From Pseudomonas frederiksbergensis (GTDB lineage: Bacteria; Pseudomonadota; Gammaproteobacteria; Pseudomonadales; Pseudomonadaceae): DNA of 64,000 bases. Where the stretch lies: the NCBI RefSeq assembly GCF_003732665.1, contig NZ_MOBP01000021.1, positions 237,976 through 301,975 of the forward strand. Reading direction: 5' to 3'. Shown here in pieces: positions 26,406 through 34,385 of the stretch. The notes below the pieces were generated by a model. It did no database searches. It saw only the letters and a list, made by a program, of their open reading frames with translations, and was not told the DNA's origin. How positions within the stretch are numbered: position 1 is the first letter of the stretch; every line of letters starts with the position of its first letter. The position numbers and the translations under genes were made by a program.

Positions 26406-27164
26406 TTAAGCCAGGACGCCGAGCACGCCTTCTGAATGCATCTGGCGCAGTAACGCCAGTCCGTTCTCCATAAATTCCTGCGATCCAGCCGCGCCGGCCT
26501 CTTGCGACAGGCCTTCCAACTGCGCCCGGCCATCCAGCAGCGCAAACTCTTCAATCCGCTGCAACAACCGCCACGCCAACGGGCTCAGTTCGGAGAATTT
26601 CACACTCCAGTCTTCAGTCCGTCGAACCAGCAACAAGGTTGGCTGATCCGGCACAGCCTCAGGCTGGTAATCCGGCCCCAGCAAATGCACCGGCCAGCCG
26701 TACGCCAATGGCCAGGCCAGCGGTGAAACCTGTAGCGGCCGCGCCAGCAGCAACGCCGGATCGCTGCTCGGCAACGGTTCGTCATCACTCTGTTGCAACG
26801 CCATTTCAACCCACTCGTAATGCGCCAGTTCGACCATGAACGCGGGCCAAATTCCGTCATCCAAGCCCTGGGACCCAGCAGCGAGAAACTCGATAAACTC
26901 CTTGGCGATCTCACCGAATTTCGGCGTCTGTGCGCGATTGTCCCGCAGGAAGATCCGCACCAGTGAGCGCCAATCCTCATCCCCCAGAATCTTCACCAGC
27001 ACCGGGAACGTGCCGCTGAGCAACAACGACAGATTGTTGAACACCAGGTCCCGATAAACCTGCACCCGCCCGGCATCCATCTCGGCCGGCGGTGCGCAGT
27101 GTTCGGGGTCGCGCAGATACCGGGTCAGGGCATCCTGCTGTTGATGCAACGAAGGCTTATCCAC
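26406..27164 (-). CDS. bufC: DUF2063 protein, RiPP maturation partner (BufC/HvfC-type)
   Basis: 252-aa soluble protein of the DUF2063 family. The N-terminal LHQQQDALTRYLRDPEHCAPP and VYRDLVFNNLSLLLSGTFPVLVKILGDEDW blocks are diagnostic. In DUF692-DUF2063 pairs the DUF2063 protein acts as the partner that presents the precursor peptide to the iron enzyme. It starts with GTG at 27164 after GGAGG and overlaps the bufB 3' end by eight bases. Last gene of the operon bufA-bufB-bufC. Confidence 0.85.
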   Translation of the reverse strand: MDKPSLHQQQDALTRYLRDPEHCAPPAEMDAGRVQVYRDLVFNNLSLLLSGTFPVLVKILGDEDWRSLVRIFLRDNRAQTPKFGEIAKEFIEFLAAGSQGLDDGIWPAFMVELAHYEWVEMALQQSDDEPLPSSDPALLLARPLQVSPLAWPLAYGWPVHLLGPDYQPEAVPDQPTLLLVRRTEDWSVKFSELSPLAWRLLQRIEEFALLDGRAQLEGLSQEAGAAGSQEFMENGLALLRQMHSEGVLGVLA

Positions 27165-27996
27165 GGTTTACCTCCACGCTCTGCAAACGGCGAATGGTCT
27201 GCAACTCGGCCACCAATTCCGAAAACGCCGGGAAGTTGAAGTCACGCTCCAACAGCGTCGGTTGCGCGCCAAACCGGGCGTAGGCCTCGGCCAGCAACGA
27301 CCACACCACCGGTTTCACCGAGGCCCCATGGGTGTCGATTTTCAAGGTATCGGACTCATCGAAATGCCCCGCCACATGCATCGCCACCACGCGCCCGGAA
27401 TCGATACCCGCCAGAAATGCCTGCGGATCAAACCCGTGGTTGATCGAATTCACGTACACATTGTTAACGTCCAGCAACAGGTCGCAATCGGCTTCGCGCA
27501 GCACGGCGTTGGTGAAGGTCAGTTCGTCCATGTCCTGCCGGGGCGCGGCGTAGTAGGAGACGTTTTCCACCGCCAGCCGCCGGCCAAGGATGTCCTGGGC
27601 CTGACGAATACGCGCGGCCACGTGATGTACCGCTTCTTCGGTGAACGGCAGCGGCAGCAGGTCATAAAGATGCCCGTCATCGCTGCAATAACTCAGGTGC
27701 TCGCTGTACAGCGGCACGTTGTAGTGATCGAGAAAAATCCGCACTTCCTGCAAAAACCCGACGTCCAGCGGCGCCGACCCGCCCAGGGACAGGGACAAGC
27801 CGTGACAGGACAGCGGATAGCGCTCGGCCAGGTCACGCAGCGCCGCGCCATGGGCGCCGCCAATGCCGATCCAGTTTTCCGGGGCCACTTCCAGAAAGTC
27901 GAAACTGCCGGCCGGTGCGACCTGAAGGTCTTTCATTAAACCGCGACGCAGGCCGAGCCCGACGCTGGCCTTGGTGGATAAATCAGAGGTCTGCAT
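27157..27996 (-). CDS. bufB: DUF692 multinuclear non-haem iron oxidative enzyme (BufB/HvfB-type)
   Basis: 279-aa TIM-barrel enzyme of the DUF692/MNIO family, related to MbnB of methanobactin synthesis. Conserved likely metal ligands are visible in order: His65 (SCHGLSLSLGG), Glu99-His100 (SEHLSYC), Glu144-Asn145 (LAVENVSYY), Asp176 and Asn178-179 (LLDVNNVYVN), His187, His207 and His211 (MHVAGH), Asp221/His223 (DTHG), Glu250 (LERDFN). Such enzymes convert Cys side chains in precursor peptides into copper-binding oxazolone/thioamide or related groups. ATG at 27996 (weak GAG site) starts 61 bases after the bufA stop; a longer frame reaches 28095. Confidence 0.9.
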   Translation of the reverse strand: MQTSDLSTKASVGLGLRRGLMKDLQVAPAGSFDFLEVAPENWIGIGGAHGAALRDLAERYPLSCHGLSLSLGGSAPLDVGFLQEVRIFLDHYNVPLYSEHLSYCSDDGHLYDLLPLPFTEEAVHHVAARIRQAQDILGRRLAVENVSYYAAPRQDMDELTFTNAVLREADCDLLLDVNNVYVNSINHGFDPQAFLAGIDSGRVVAMHVAGHFDESDTLKIDTHGASVKPVVWSLLAEAYARFGAQPTLLERDFNFPAFSELVAELQTIRRLQSVEVNRG

Positions 27997-28057
27997 GATG
28001 TCGATCTCGTCCGGTGGAAAAGAGCGGTAGCGCCTCGCGGCGCCCCGACCAAGCGTC

Positions 28058-28261
28058 TCAGGACTCGGTGGCGCTGCCGCACTTGCCTTCGCCACACTTG
28101 CCTTCCGCGGAGTCCTTGGCCGTGTCGGCAGAGGCCTGGGCCTGGCTGTAACCCGACGCCAGGTCGGTCATGGTCAACGCCGAGGCGGCGGTGGACAGGC
28201 CCAGACCGCCCACCAGGGCCAGACCGATGGCCAGGGACGAAACTTTAGTGAAATTGAACAT
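28058..28261 (-). CDS. bufA: RiPP precursor, bufferin/oxazolin type (two GKCG motifs)
   Basis: 67-aa exported precursor. Signal peptide ~1-28 (VSSLAIGLALVGGLGLSTAASA), short linker, then the core EGKCGEGKCGS with Cys56 and Cys61 in repeated EGKCG motifs. Precursors of this shape (DUF2282-like, HvfA-like) are modified at the cysteines by the DUF692-DUF2063 pair and bind copper in the periplasm. The ATG at 28261 has an AGGAG site. First gene of the operon; a GATACAC box lies ~150 bases upstream. The modification itself is inferred from family knowledge. Confidence 0.88.
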   Translation of the reverse strand: MFNFTKVSSLAIGLALVGGLGLSTAASALTMTDLASGYSQAQASADTAKDSAEGKCGEGKCGSATES

Positions 28262-28412
28262 GGGTGAAACTCCTGCGACGGGTAAACGGTGAACCGGTTT
28301 CTGGCGTTGAGGGCTCAGCGCCAGCCGGTAGTCAGAGTTAATCGCGGGGGTGTATCGGGACTGTGTTCGGTGGTGGGTGGTGTTGGTGAATTCTGTATCG
28401 AGAGGGCGCCTG

Positions 28413-28430
28413 GATACACTGTGATACCAA
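28413..28430. promoter_or_regulatory. Predicted regulator box 3 (GATACAC motif) upstream of bufA
   Basis: GATACACTGTGATACCAA, matching boxes 1 and 2 (GATACAC, then ATAC at the same spacing). Located between the divergent bufA and methyltransferase genes, next to a REPIN. Confidence 0.6.
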
Positions 28431-28440
28431 CGCCGCCCCC

Positions 28441-28533
28441 TGTAGGAGCGAGGCTTGCCCGCGAAGAGGCCGGCCCAGCCAGCATTGATGTCGGCTGACA
28501 CTGCGCCTTCGCGGGCAAGCCTCGCTCCTACAT
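28441..28533. repeat. REPIN variant
   Basis: Inverted pair TGTAGGAGCGAGGCTTGCCC ... GGGCAAGCCTCGCTCCTACA in the 456-base bufA-methyltransferase gap. The rest of the gap holds promoter DNA and the GATACAC box. Confidence 0.88.
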
Positions 28534-28717
28534 GGAATGGTGTCGTCAGGGCATGTAGCTTTCGTCGCCCCGCGCCGCAGTGCACGGCGCCCGAACTAGA
28601 CTTAACGCACGCAGGACGAGGGTCATCGTCCTGTCCATTCCCACGACCACCGCCCAGGGGTGCATGCCTCGACCCACCCGGCCTCTGGACCGTGATCCTG
28701 CCACAGGAGCACACGTG

Positions 28718-29764
28718 ATGGACGAGGCCAGACTCAACGATTTCATGGGCCAACTGGTCAACGACATGGGCGGCGCGGCGATGCTGGCCAATGTCATTCT
28801 CGGCGAAGAACTGGGCCTGTACCGGGCCATGGCCGACAGTCAGCCAATCAGCCCCGAAACCCTCGCCGCCAAGACCGGTTGCCACCCTCGCCTGCTGCGC
28901 GAATGGCTCAGCGCCCACGCCGCTTCCGGTTACATGGAGCACAAGGACGGCCAGTTCCGCCTGCCCGAAGAACAAGCCCTGGCCTTGGCCATCGAAGACT
29001 CACCGGTGTACATCGCCGGTGGTATCGGCGTGGTCGCCTCGTTTTTCCATGACAAGGACAAACTGATCAGCGCCTTCCGCGGCAACGGCGCCCTGCCCTG
29101 GGGCGAACACCATCCGTGCATGTTCAGCGGCACGGAACGCTTCTTCCGCCCGGGCTACAGGGCGCACCTGGTGGCCGAATGGTTGCCGGCACTCGAAGGC
29201 GTGGTGGCCAAACTGGAGGCCGGCGCCAAAGTCGCGGACATCGGCTGCGGCCACGGCGCCTCGACGGTGATCATGGCCCAGGCGTTCCCGGATTCGCGGT
29301 TCGTCGGCTTCGACTACCACGCCCCCTCTGTCACGGTGGCCACGCAACGGGCCGAAGCCGGAGGCGTGTCTGGACGGGCGCGGTTCTTCCAGGGCACGGC
29401 AAAAAGCTACCCCGGCACCGACTATGACCTGGTCTGCTATTTCGACTGCCTGCACGACATGGGCGACCCGGTGGGCGCGGCGCGGCACGCCTACGATTCG
29501 CTGAAACCGGACGGCACGGTCCTGCTGGTGGAGCCTTACGCCAACGATGCCCTCGACGACAACATCACCCCGGTGGGACGTCTGTTCTACGCGGCCTCGA
29601 CCTTTATCTGCACGCCCAACTCACTGTCCCAGGAAGTCGGCCTCGGCCTCGGCGCCCAGGCCGGTGAGGCGCGGTTGCGCAAGGTGTTCACCGAGGCCGG
29701 GTTCAAGCATTTCCGCCGGGCCACGGAAACGCCGTTCAACCTGATTCTTGAAGCGCGGAAATAA
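28718..29764 (+). CDS. Winged-helix / class I SAM methyltransferase
   Basis: 348-aa protein with an N-terminal winged-helix segment (PETLAAKTGCHPRLLREWLSAH, ~residues 40-61) joined to a methyltransferase domain: motif I KVADIGCGHGASTVIMAQAFP, then FVGFDYHAPSV and DLVCYFDCLHDMGDP. This layout is shared with Rv2258c-like methyltransferases that act on small molecules. ATG 28718 lies eight bases after AGGAG, with an adjoining in-frame GTG at 28715. Divergent from bufA; whether it belongs to the same response is unknown. Confidence 0.83.
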   Translation: MDEARLNDFMGQLVNDMGGAAMLANVILGEELGLYRAMADSQPISPETLAAKTGCHPRLLREWLSAHAASGYMEHKDGQFRLPEEQALALAIEDSPVYIAGGIGVVASFFHDKDKLISAFRGNGALPWGEHHPCMFSGTERFFRPGYRAHLVAEWLPALEGVVAKLEAGAKVADIGCGHGASTVIMAQAFPDSRFVGFDYHAPSVTVATQRAEAGGVSGRARFFQGTAKSYPGTDYDLVCYFDCLHDMGDPVGAARHAYDSLKPDGTVLLVEPYANDALDDNITPVGRLFYAASTFICTPNSLSQEVGLGLGAQAGEARLRKVFTEAGFKHFRRATETPFNLILEARK

Positions 29765-29835
29765 TTGTGGGAGCAAGGCTTGCCCGCGATGGCGTTCTTG
29801 ATATCGCCATCGCGGGCAAGCCTTGCTCCTACAGG
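29765..29835. repeat. REPIN variant
   Basis: Inverted pair TGTGGGAGCAAGGCTTGCCC / GGGCAAGCCTTGCTCCTACA with a ~25-base spacer, between the methyltransferase and sirtuin genes. Confidence 0.88.
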
Positions 29836-29889
29836 GTGATCGGCAAATGCTACTCTGCGAACACTCAAGGCCTTCCCGGAGTGTTGAAC

Positions 29890-30732
29890 ATGCTCGACAG
29901 CCCCATCCGCGAACAACTCGACCGACTTCAGCAGTTAATGGCCGACCAGCCGTTCGCGGTCCTGACCGGCGCCGGGATCAGCACGCCGTCGGGCATTCCG
30001 GACTACCGCGACAACCAGGGCGTACGCCGTGGCCGGCAACCGATGATGTACCAGGAATTCCTCGCCGCCGCCGAATCCCGACGCCGTTACTGGGCGCGGG
30101 CGATGCTCGGTTGGCCGCGAGTGCGCCTGGCCAGTCCCAACGCGGCCCATGAAGCGCTGGCCAGTTTGCAGAGTGCACGGCAGATCGGCGGGCTGATCAC
30201 GCAGAACGTCGACACCCTGCACGACCAGGCCGGCAGCCACGACGTGATCGAACTCCACGGCAGCCTGCACCGGGTGCTGTGCCTGGATTGCGGCCAGCGC
30301 AGCGAACGGGACGCGATCCAGCACCTGATGGAAACCCAGAACCCGTACCTGGCCGGCGTGGATGCGATGCAGGCGCCGGATGGCGACACCCTGCTCGACC
30401 CGGCGTTCGAAGCACGGTTCCAGGTGCCGCACTGCCCGCACTGCGGCGAAGAACGGATGAAACCGGACGTAGTGTTTTTTGGCGAGAACGTCGCACAGGT
30501 GACGGCGGCCAGGGCCATGGCGGCGGTTGAGCAAGCGGCGGGGTTGCTGGTGGTGGGGTCGTCGTTGATGGCGTATTCGGCGTTCAGGTTGTGTCGGGCG
30601 GTGGTGGATCAGGGGAAACCGTTGATTGCGATTAATCTGGGCAAGACCCGGGCGGATGACATTTTGCAGATGAAGATCGAGGCGTCTTGCGAACAGCTGT
30701 TACCCCTGCTGACACAACGCCTATCCCGATGA
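29890..30732 (+). CDS. NAD-dependent protein deacylase, sirtuin family
   Basis: 280-aa soluble sirtuin (class II/SIRT4-like by length and motifs) that removes acyl groups from lysines using NAD. Visible are the NAD site LTGAGISTPSGIPDYRD, TQNVDTLHDQAG, the catalytic-His segment IELHGSLH, two zinc Cys pairs (CLDC and CPHC), and VGSSLMAYSAFRL. GGAG site upstream of ATG 29890. A diverged copy of its 3' end lies just downstream. Confidence 0.9.
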   Translation: MLDSPIREQLDRLQQLMADQPFAVLTGAGISTPSGIPDYRDNQGVRRGRQPMMYQEFLAAAESRRRYWARAMLGWPRVRLASPNAAHEALASLQSARQIGGLITQNVDTLHDQAGSHDVIELHGSLHRVLCLDCGQRSERDAIQHLMETQNPYLAGVDAMQAPDGDTLLDPAFEARFQVPHCPHCGEERMKPDVVFFGENVAQVTAARAMAAVEQAAGLLVVGSSLMAYSAFRLCRAVVDQGKPLIAINLGKTRADDILQMKIEASCEQLLPLLTQRLSR

Positions 30733-30756
30733 TTGTTCCCATACCTCGCTTAAGAA

Positions 30757-30853
30757 TGGCGCAGGGGCGTTACATTTGCGATCAATCTGAGCAAGACACC
30801 AGCGAATGGAATCATGTGCGTAGATTGAGATCGCCTGCGGACAGATACTCCAT
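30757..30853 (+). pseudogene. Diverged remnant of the sirtuin 3' end
   Basis: Starting at CAGGGG (30762), the sequence parallels the sirtuin gene from ~30611: TTGCGATCAATCTGAGCAAG against TTGCGATTAATCTGGGCAAG, then GACACCAGCGAATGG against GACCCGGGCGGATGA, and a looser match to GAGATCG...TGCGGACAG. It encodes AINLSKTPANG before a stop. This looks like the 3' end of another sirtuin allele left at the edge of the island. Confidence 0.6.
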
Positions 30854-31008
30854 CGATGATTTTTTGTCCCTAGCCGCTTCACATCTTTCGTTCGCCCACC
30901 AAAAAACGTATTTTGGTTAACATTTTCTTCACTTTCATTGACGAAACCATTAAAACGCTTAACACTCACGCACATTGAGTGCCCTATGGGTGGGTAATGG
31001 AGGTAGAA

Positions 31009-32121
31009 GTGAATATGCAGGTCGAACAAACAGATATTATTGCTTTGATAGAAGCATCACTGGAAGCAAACTATTCTGATGTTCGTGCCATTAGCAACCG
31101 CATCGCAAAAAGCATTAGCGTCCAAGATGTTGAGTTCGCAAAAAAAATAAAATCGATTTTGCGACGAAAGGGAGTTCCACTAAGAAGTTCCGGGTACATG
31201 GAAAATCTGCCCGTTGATGCCAAGTCTAGAATGGCGCTTGTAGAAGAACATCAGTGGCCAGTCAGTCCTCTTTTTCTAAATAAAGATGCGAAATGCGTTT
31301 TTGATACGTTCATCACCGATATCGTAAACATTGATCGCTTGATCAGCCACGGTTTAGCTGGGCGTCTCAACATGCTTTTGTCTGGACCACCAGGCACTGG
31401 AAAAACGCTGATTGCGGGACATTTGGCTGCGCAACTAAACAGACCGCTATATGTTGTGCGCTTAGACTCCGTCATTTCTTCAATGCTAGGAGACACCGCC
31501 AAAAACCTTCGCCAAATTTTTGAGTACGTACCTACAAAAAATGGAATTTTGTTTCTTGACGAAGTAGATGCTGTAGCAAAACTCAGAGATGACAATCACG
31601 AAGTAGGAGAGTTAAAAAGGGTTGTAAACACTCTAATACAAGGATTGGACTCCTTAGATGATCATACTATCGTGATTGCAGCTACTAACCACTCGGGCCT
31701 TCTAGACCCCGCAATCTGGCGTAGATTCCCATACAAAATCAAGTTCAACCTTCCTGAACTAGAAATTCGCAGCGAACTTTGGCACCACTTCCTTTTCATG
31801 GACAATGGAAATGAACAGACAGCCAAAGTACTTGCTGAACTTTCGGAAGGGTTAAGTGGTGCTGACATTGAGAGTATATCCATAGGCGCACGTCGTAAAA
31901 GTATACTTTTGAACTGTGAGATAAATATTGGATCGGTGATTAAGGCAGTAATCTCTAGCTCACCCGGAAACGCTGAACTTCCATCTGGAGCTGAGTTAGA
32001 CAATGCAGAGAAAAAAGACATAGCCTGCATGCTAAATTCAAAACATGGTGTCAGCAAAGTAGATCTAGCAAAAATACTGGCCGTAAGCCGCCAAACCATA
32101 GCGAGCTATTTGAAGGAATAA
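31009..32121 (+). CDS. ietA: AAA+ ATPase, IetA-like, with C-terminal HTH
   Basis: 370-aa AAA+ ATPase. Walker A GPPGTGKT at residues 126-133, Walker B ILFLDEVDA (Asp184-Glu185), sensor-1 IVIAATNHSGLLD, and arginine-finger region IWRRFPYKI. The last ~30 residues (from SKHGVSKVDLAK to RQTIASYLKE) look like a small helix-turn-helix. Followed directly by a subtilisin-like protease gene, the order of IetAS, where IetA is the ATPase/antitoxin partner. Start chosen is GTG 31009, five bases after GGAGG; ATG 31015 is an alternative. Strongly AT-rich relative to the flanks, so probably acquired. Confidence 0.8.
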   Translation: MNMQVEQTDIIALIEASLEANYSDVRAISNRIAKSISVQDVEFAKKIKSILRRKGVPLRSSGYMENLPVDAKSRMALVEEHQWPVSPLFLNKDAKCVFDTFITDIVNIDRLISHGLAGRLNMLLSGPPGTGKTLIAGHLAAQLNRPLYVVRLDSVISSMLGDTAKNLRQIFEYVPTKNGILFLDEVDAVAKLRDDNHEVGELKRVVNTLIQGLDSLDDHTIVIAATNHSGLLDPAIWRRFPYKIKFNLPELEIRSELWHHFLFMDNGNEQTAKVLAELSEGLSGADIESISIGARRKSILLNCEINIGSVIKAVISSSPGNAELPSGAELDNAEKKDIACMLNSKHGVSKVDLAKILAVSRQTIASYLKE

Positions 32122-32124
32122 ATC

Positions 32125-32334
32125 ATGCCTAGCGGAAAAGGAAATTCTTTGCTCAATCCCGTCTTATCTTTTTTGAGAGCGCCTTCGCCCTCGGCAGTTA
32201 CCGGCGGCGGAAAAAGTGCGAAAGGGATAGTAAATTCAAGATTAGCTCAGCAACGCACTTTATTATCTTCAAGCTTCGAAGGTATATTTAATCAGAAGAA
32301 CAATATCAAGGCACACGCTAGTAAACACACTTAA
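32125..32334 (+). CDS. Small ORF, probable detached N-terminus of the IetS protease
   Basis: 69-aa frame starting four bases after the ATPase stop, with an AAGGAA ribosome site inside the ATPase 3' end. Content: LLNPVLSFLRAPSPSAVTGG, then GGKSAKGIVNSRLAQQRTLL. It ends just before the protease frame. Adding one A to the AAA run at 32323-32325 would continue the frame as SKTHLIARMFDDS into the protease. Thus it is more likely the start of ietS than a separate gene. Confidence 0.6.
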   Translation: MPSGKGNSLLNPVLSFLRAPSPSAVTGGGKSAKGIVNSRLAQQRTLLSSSFEGIFNQKNNIKAHASKHT

Positions 32335-32342
32335 TTGCACGA

Positions 32343-34385
32343 ATGTTTGATGATTCACACGCACCTTCCTGGACACCTAAAGATATATTCAGCAGTGAAT
32401 TTGGCTGTAGAATTGTTGCGACTGCCTTTGACGGATATCTTATTGAGGCAAACATTGACAGCCTTGAACTCATGGCAAAACACATAAAAACAGCCACTTC
32501 TATTGTGGATAAAGTAGATATATCGAGAATACAATCAGTCAAATTATTTGATGCTAGCGAAACACTACGAAATAAAAATATCGACGGCCTTTGGATTGAT
32601 GACGCCTCAGGAACACCGCACCAATTTGTATTCTGGCTACTCCCATTCACTGATGCAACTGCAAGACAATCTGTTGCTCGCGAAATTCTTGAGCTTTACA
32701 TTGAGAAAAAAATAATATTTGGCGATGAAAGCTTCGCAAATCCTTTCAATAGAGATCGTCCAACTAGAACAACTCAATCAGGTCATCCTATCGACGGGAG
32801 TCTTGTAAGAATTCTTGAGACTTACATTAAAACCGGGACTGCTTCCTTCTCTGCTGAAATCAAAAGCCTAGATGACTTAAAGTATATAGCAGCGTCCGGT
32901 TCTGCTTACCGAATCGAACCAGTTTCGCGAATTCTCTCGAATTCAACACCTCCCGGTGATGGTAAGGAACCTACTATTCCGACCAGAGGAATTAGTAATC
33001 TACCGGTAGTTGTAATTGTAGATGGCGGCAACTCGGCCAGAAGCTACAAACCCTTAGAAGTATGGTCTGCGCCACCACTGGTTGATGATTTTTCAGCAAA
33101 CCAAATCCACGGAAACCAGATCACATCGCTAGTATGTCAAGGTCATGCGTGGAATAATAATTTAATTCTTCCTGAACTAGCATGCCGTTTTGTCACAGCT
33201 CAAGCGATTACGAAAAGTGGAGTTTCAAAGCAACCGACTCAAGATCAGTTTCTTGACTACCTCCGAGAGGTTGCAAAAGAAACAAAAGATCTATCTAAGG
33301 TTTGGAATCTATCTTTCAATGAAATGTTACCATCCTCAAATCCGGATGAGATCAGTTTTCTAGGACACGAAATAAATAAAATATCACGCGAATTCGGCAT
33401 CTTACCGATCATATCTATAGGAAATAAATCAGGAACCGGTGCCTCGCTGCTCTGCCCTCCAGCCGATTGTGAGGCCGCGATAACAGTAAGCGGTCGAGTA
33501 GCAAGCCCTACTGGTGAACCGAGTACAGGATGCCCCGTCAGCTTAAGAGGACCGGCTCCTGGCGGAATGAAAAAACCCGACCTGTCTTGGTTTTCGCACC
33601 TCCGAATGATTGGTGGAGTGACAAATACTGGAACGAGCTACAGTGCTGCATTAATGTCCTCACTGGCCTCTCACACATTTCTAAACCTAAAAAGCCCTAC
33701 TCCAGACTTGGTTAGAGCTCTGCTAATAAACGGCGCAGAAAGAACGATACATAGTAACGATCTAGGCTGGGGAACTCCATGGTCTCCTGACAGTCTTCCT
33801 TGGCTTTGTAAAGATGGAACAGTCACTCTAGCGTGGGTATCAAGATTAAAACCTGGGGTAGCGTATTACTGGAATGAAATCCCAGTTCCCGCTGAAATGA
33901 TCGTAGACGGCAAATTAAAAGGGAAAGCATCCCTAACTGCCATCATCAAACCTGTTGTATCAGAGCTTGGTGGGGCCAACTACTTCTCTACGAGATTACA
34001 AGTTGCGCTACAAGCGACTTCAACATCTGGAAAAACAATAAACCTATTAGGCTCTATGAAAGAGTCCAAGGACAAGGAAGTTGACGCACGAAGCGAATTA
34101 GCAAAATGGAGCCCGATTCGTCGTCACGCGTCCCCTTTTTCGGGAAAATCAATGGATATGAATTCGTTGCGACTTCATGCCCGAATATACACTCGAGATC
34201 TTTACCAATTTCAATTAAACAGCCATCACGATCTCGCAGAACAAGAAGTTGCATTTGTGCTTAGCTTTGAAGGAGCCGTAGAGGGGTCCAGTATATACAA
34301 CACGATGACAAGCCGCCTCGGGACATCGGTAGAAAGCGCTATTATTGAACAAAGCATCGACGTACATGTAGGGGGAAACAGTTAA
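32343..34385 (+). CDS. ietS: Subtilisin-like serine protease, IetS-like (main body)
   Basis: 680-aa product with an S8 peptidase domain. Catalytic triad is intact: Asp227 (VVIVDGGN), His256 (QIHGNQITSLV), Ser432 (TNTGTSYSAALMSS), plus the oxyanion Asn361 (SIGNKSG). About 220 N-terminal residues precede the catalytic core, and a beta-rich domain follows it. No signal peptide, so it acts in the cytoplasm, as for the IetS toxin/effector. The ATG at 32343 has no ribosome site and the frame stays open upstream for seven more codons without a start, pointing to a frameshift with the preceding small ORF. AT-rich. Confidence 0.78.
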   Translation: MFDDSHAPSWTPKDIFSSEFGCRIVATAFDGYLIEANIDSLELMAKHIKTATSIVDKVDISRIQSVKLFDASETLRNKNIDGLWIDDASGTPHQFVFWLLPFTDATARQSVAREILELYIEKKIIFGDESFANPFNRDRPTRTTQSGHPIDGSLVRILETYIKTGTASFSAEIKSLDDLKYIAASGSAYRIEPVSRILSNSTPPGDGKEPTIPTRGISNLPVVVIVDGGNSARSYKPLEVWSAPPLVDDFSANQIHGNQITSLVCQGHAWNNNLILPELACRFVTAQAITKSGVSKQPTQDQFLDYLREVAKETKDLSKVWNLSFNEMLPSSNPDEISFLGHEINKISREFGILPIISIGNKSGTGASLLCPPADCEAAITVSGRVASPTGEPSTGCPVSLRGPAPGGMKKPDLSWFSHLRMIGGVTNTGTSYSAALMSSLASHTFLNLKSPTPDLVRALLINGAERTIHSNDLGWGTPWSPDSLPWLCKDGTVTLAWVSRLKPGVAYYWNEIPVPAEMIVDGKLKGKASLTAIIKPVVSELGGANYFSTRLQVALQATSTSGKTINLLGSMKESKDKEVDARSELAKWSPIRRHASPFSGKSMDMNSLRLHARIYTRDLYQFQLNSHHDLAEQEVAFVLSFEGAVEGSSIYNTMTSRLGTSVESAIIEQSIDVHVGGNS

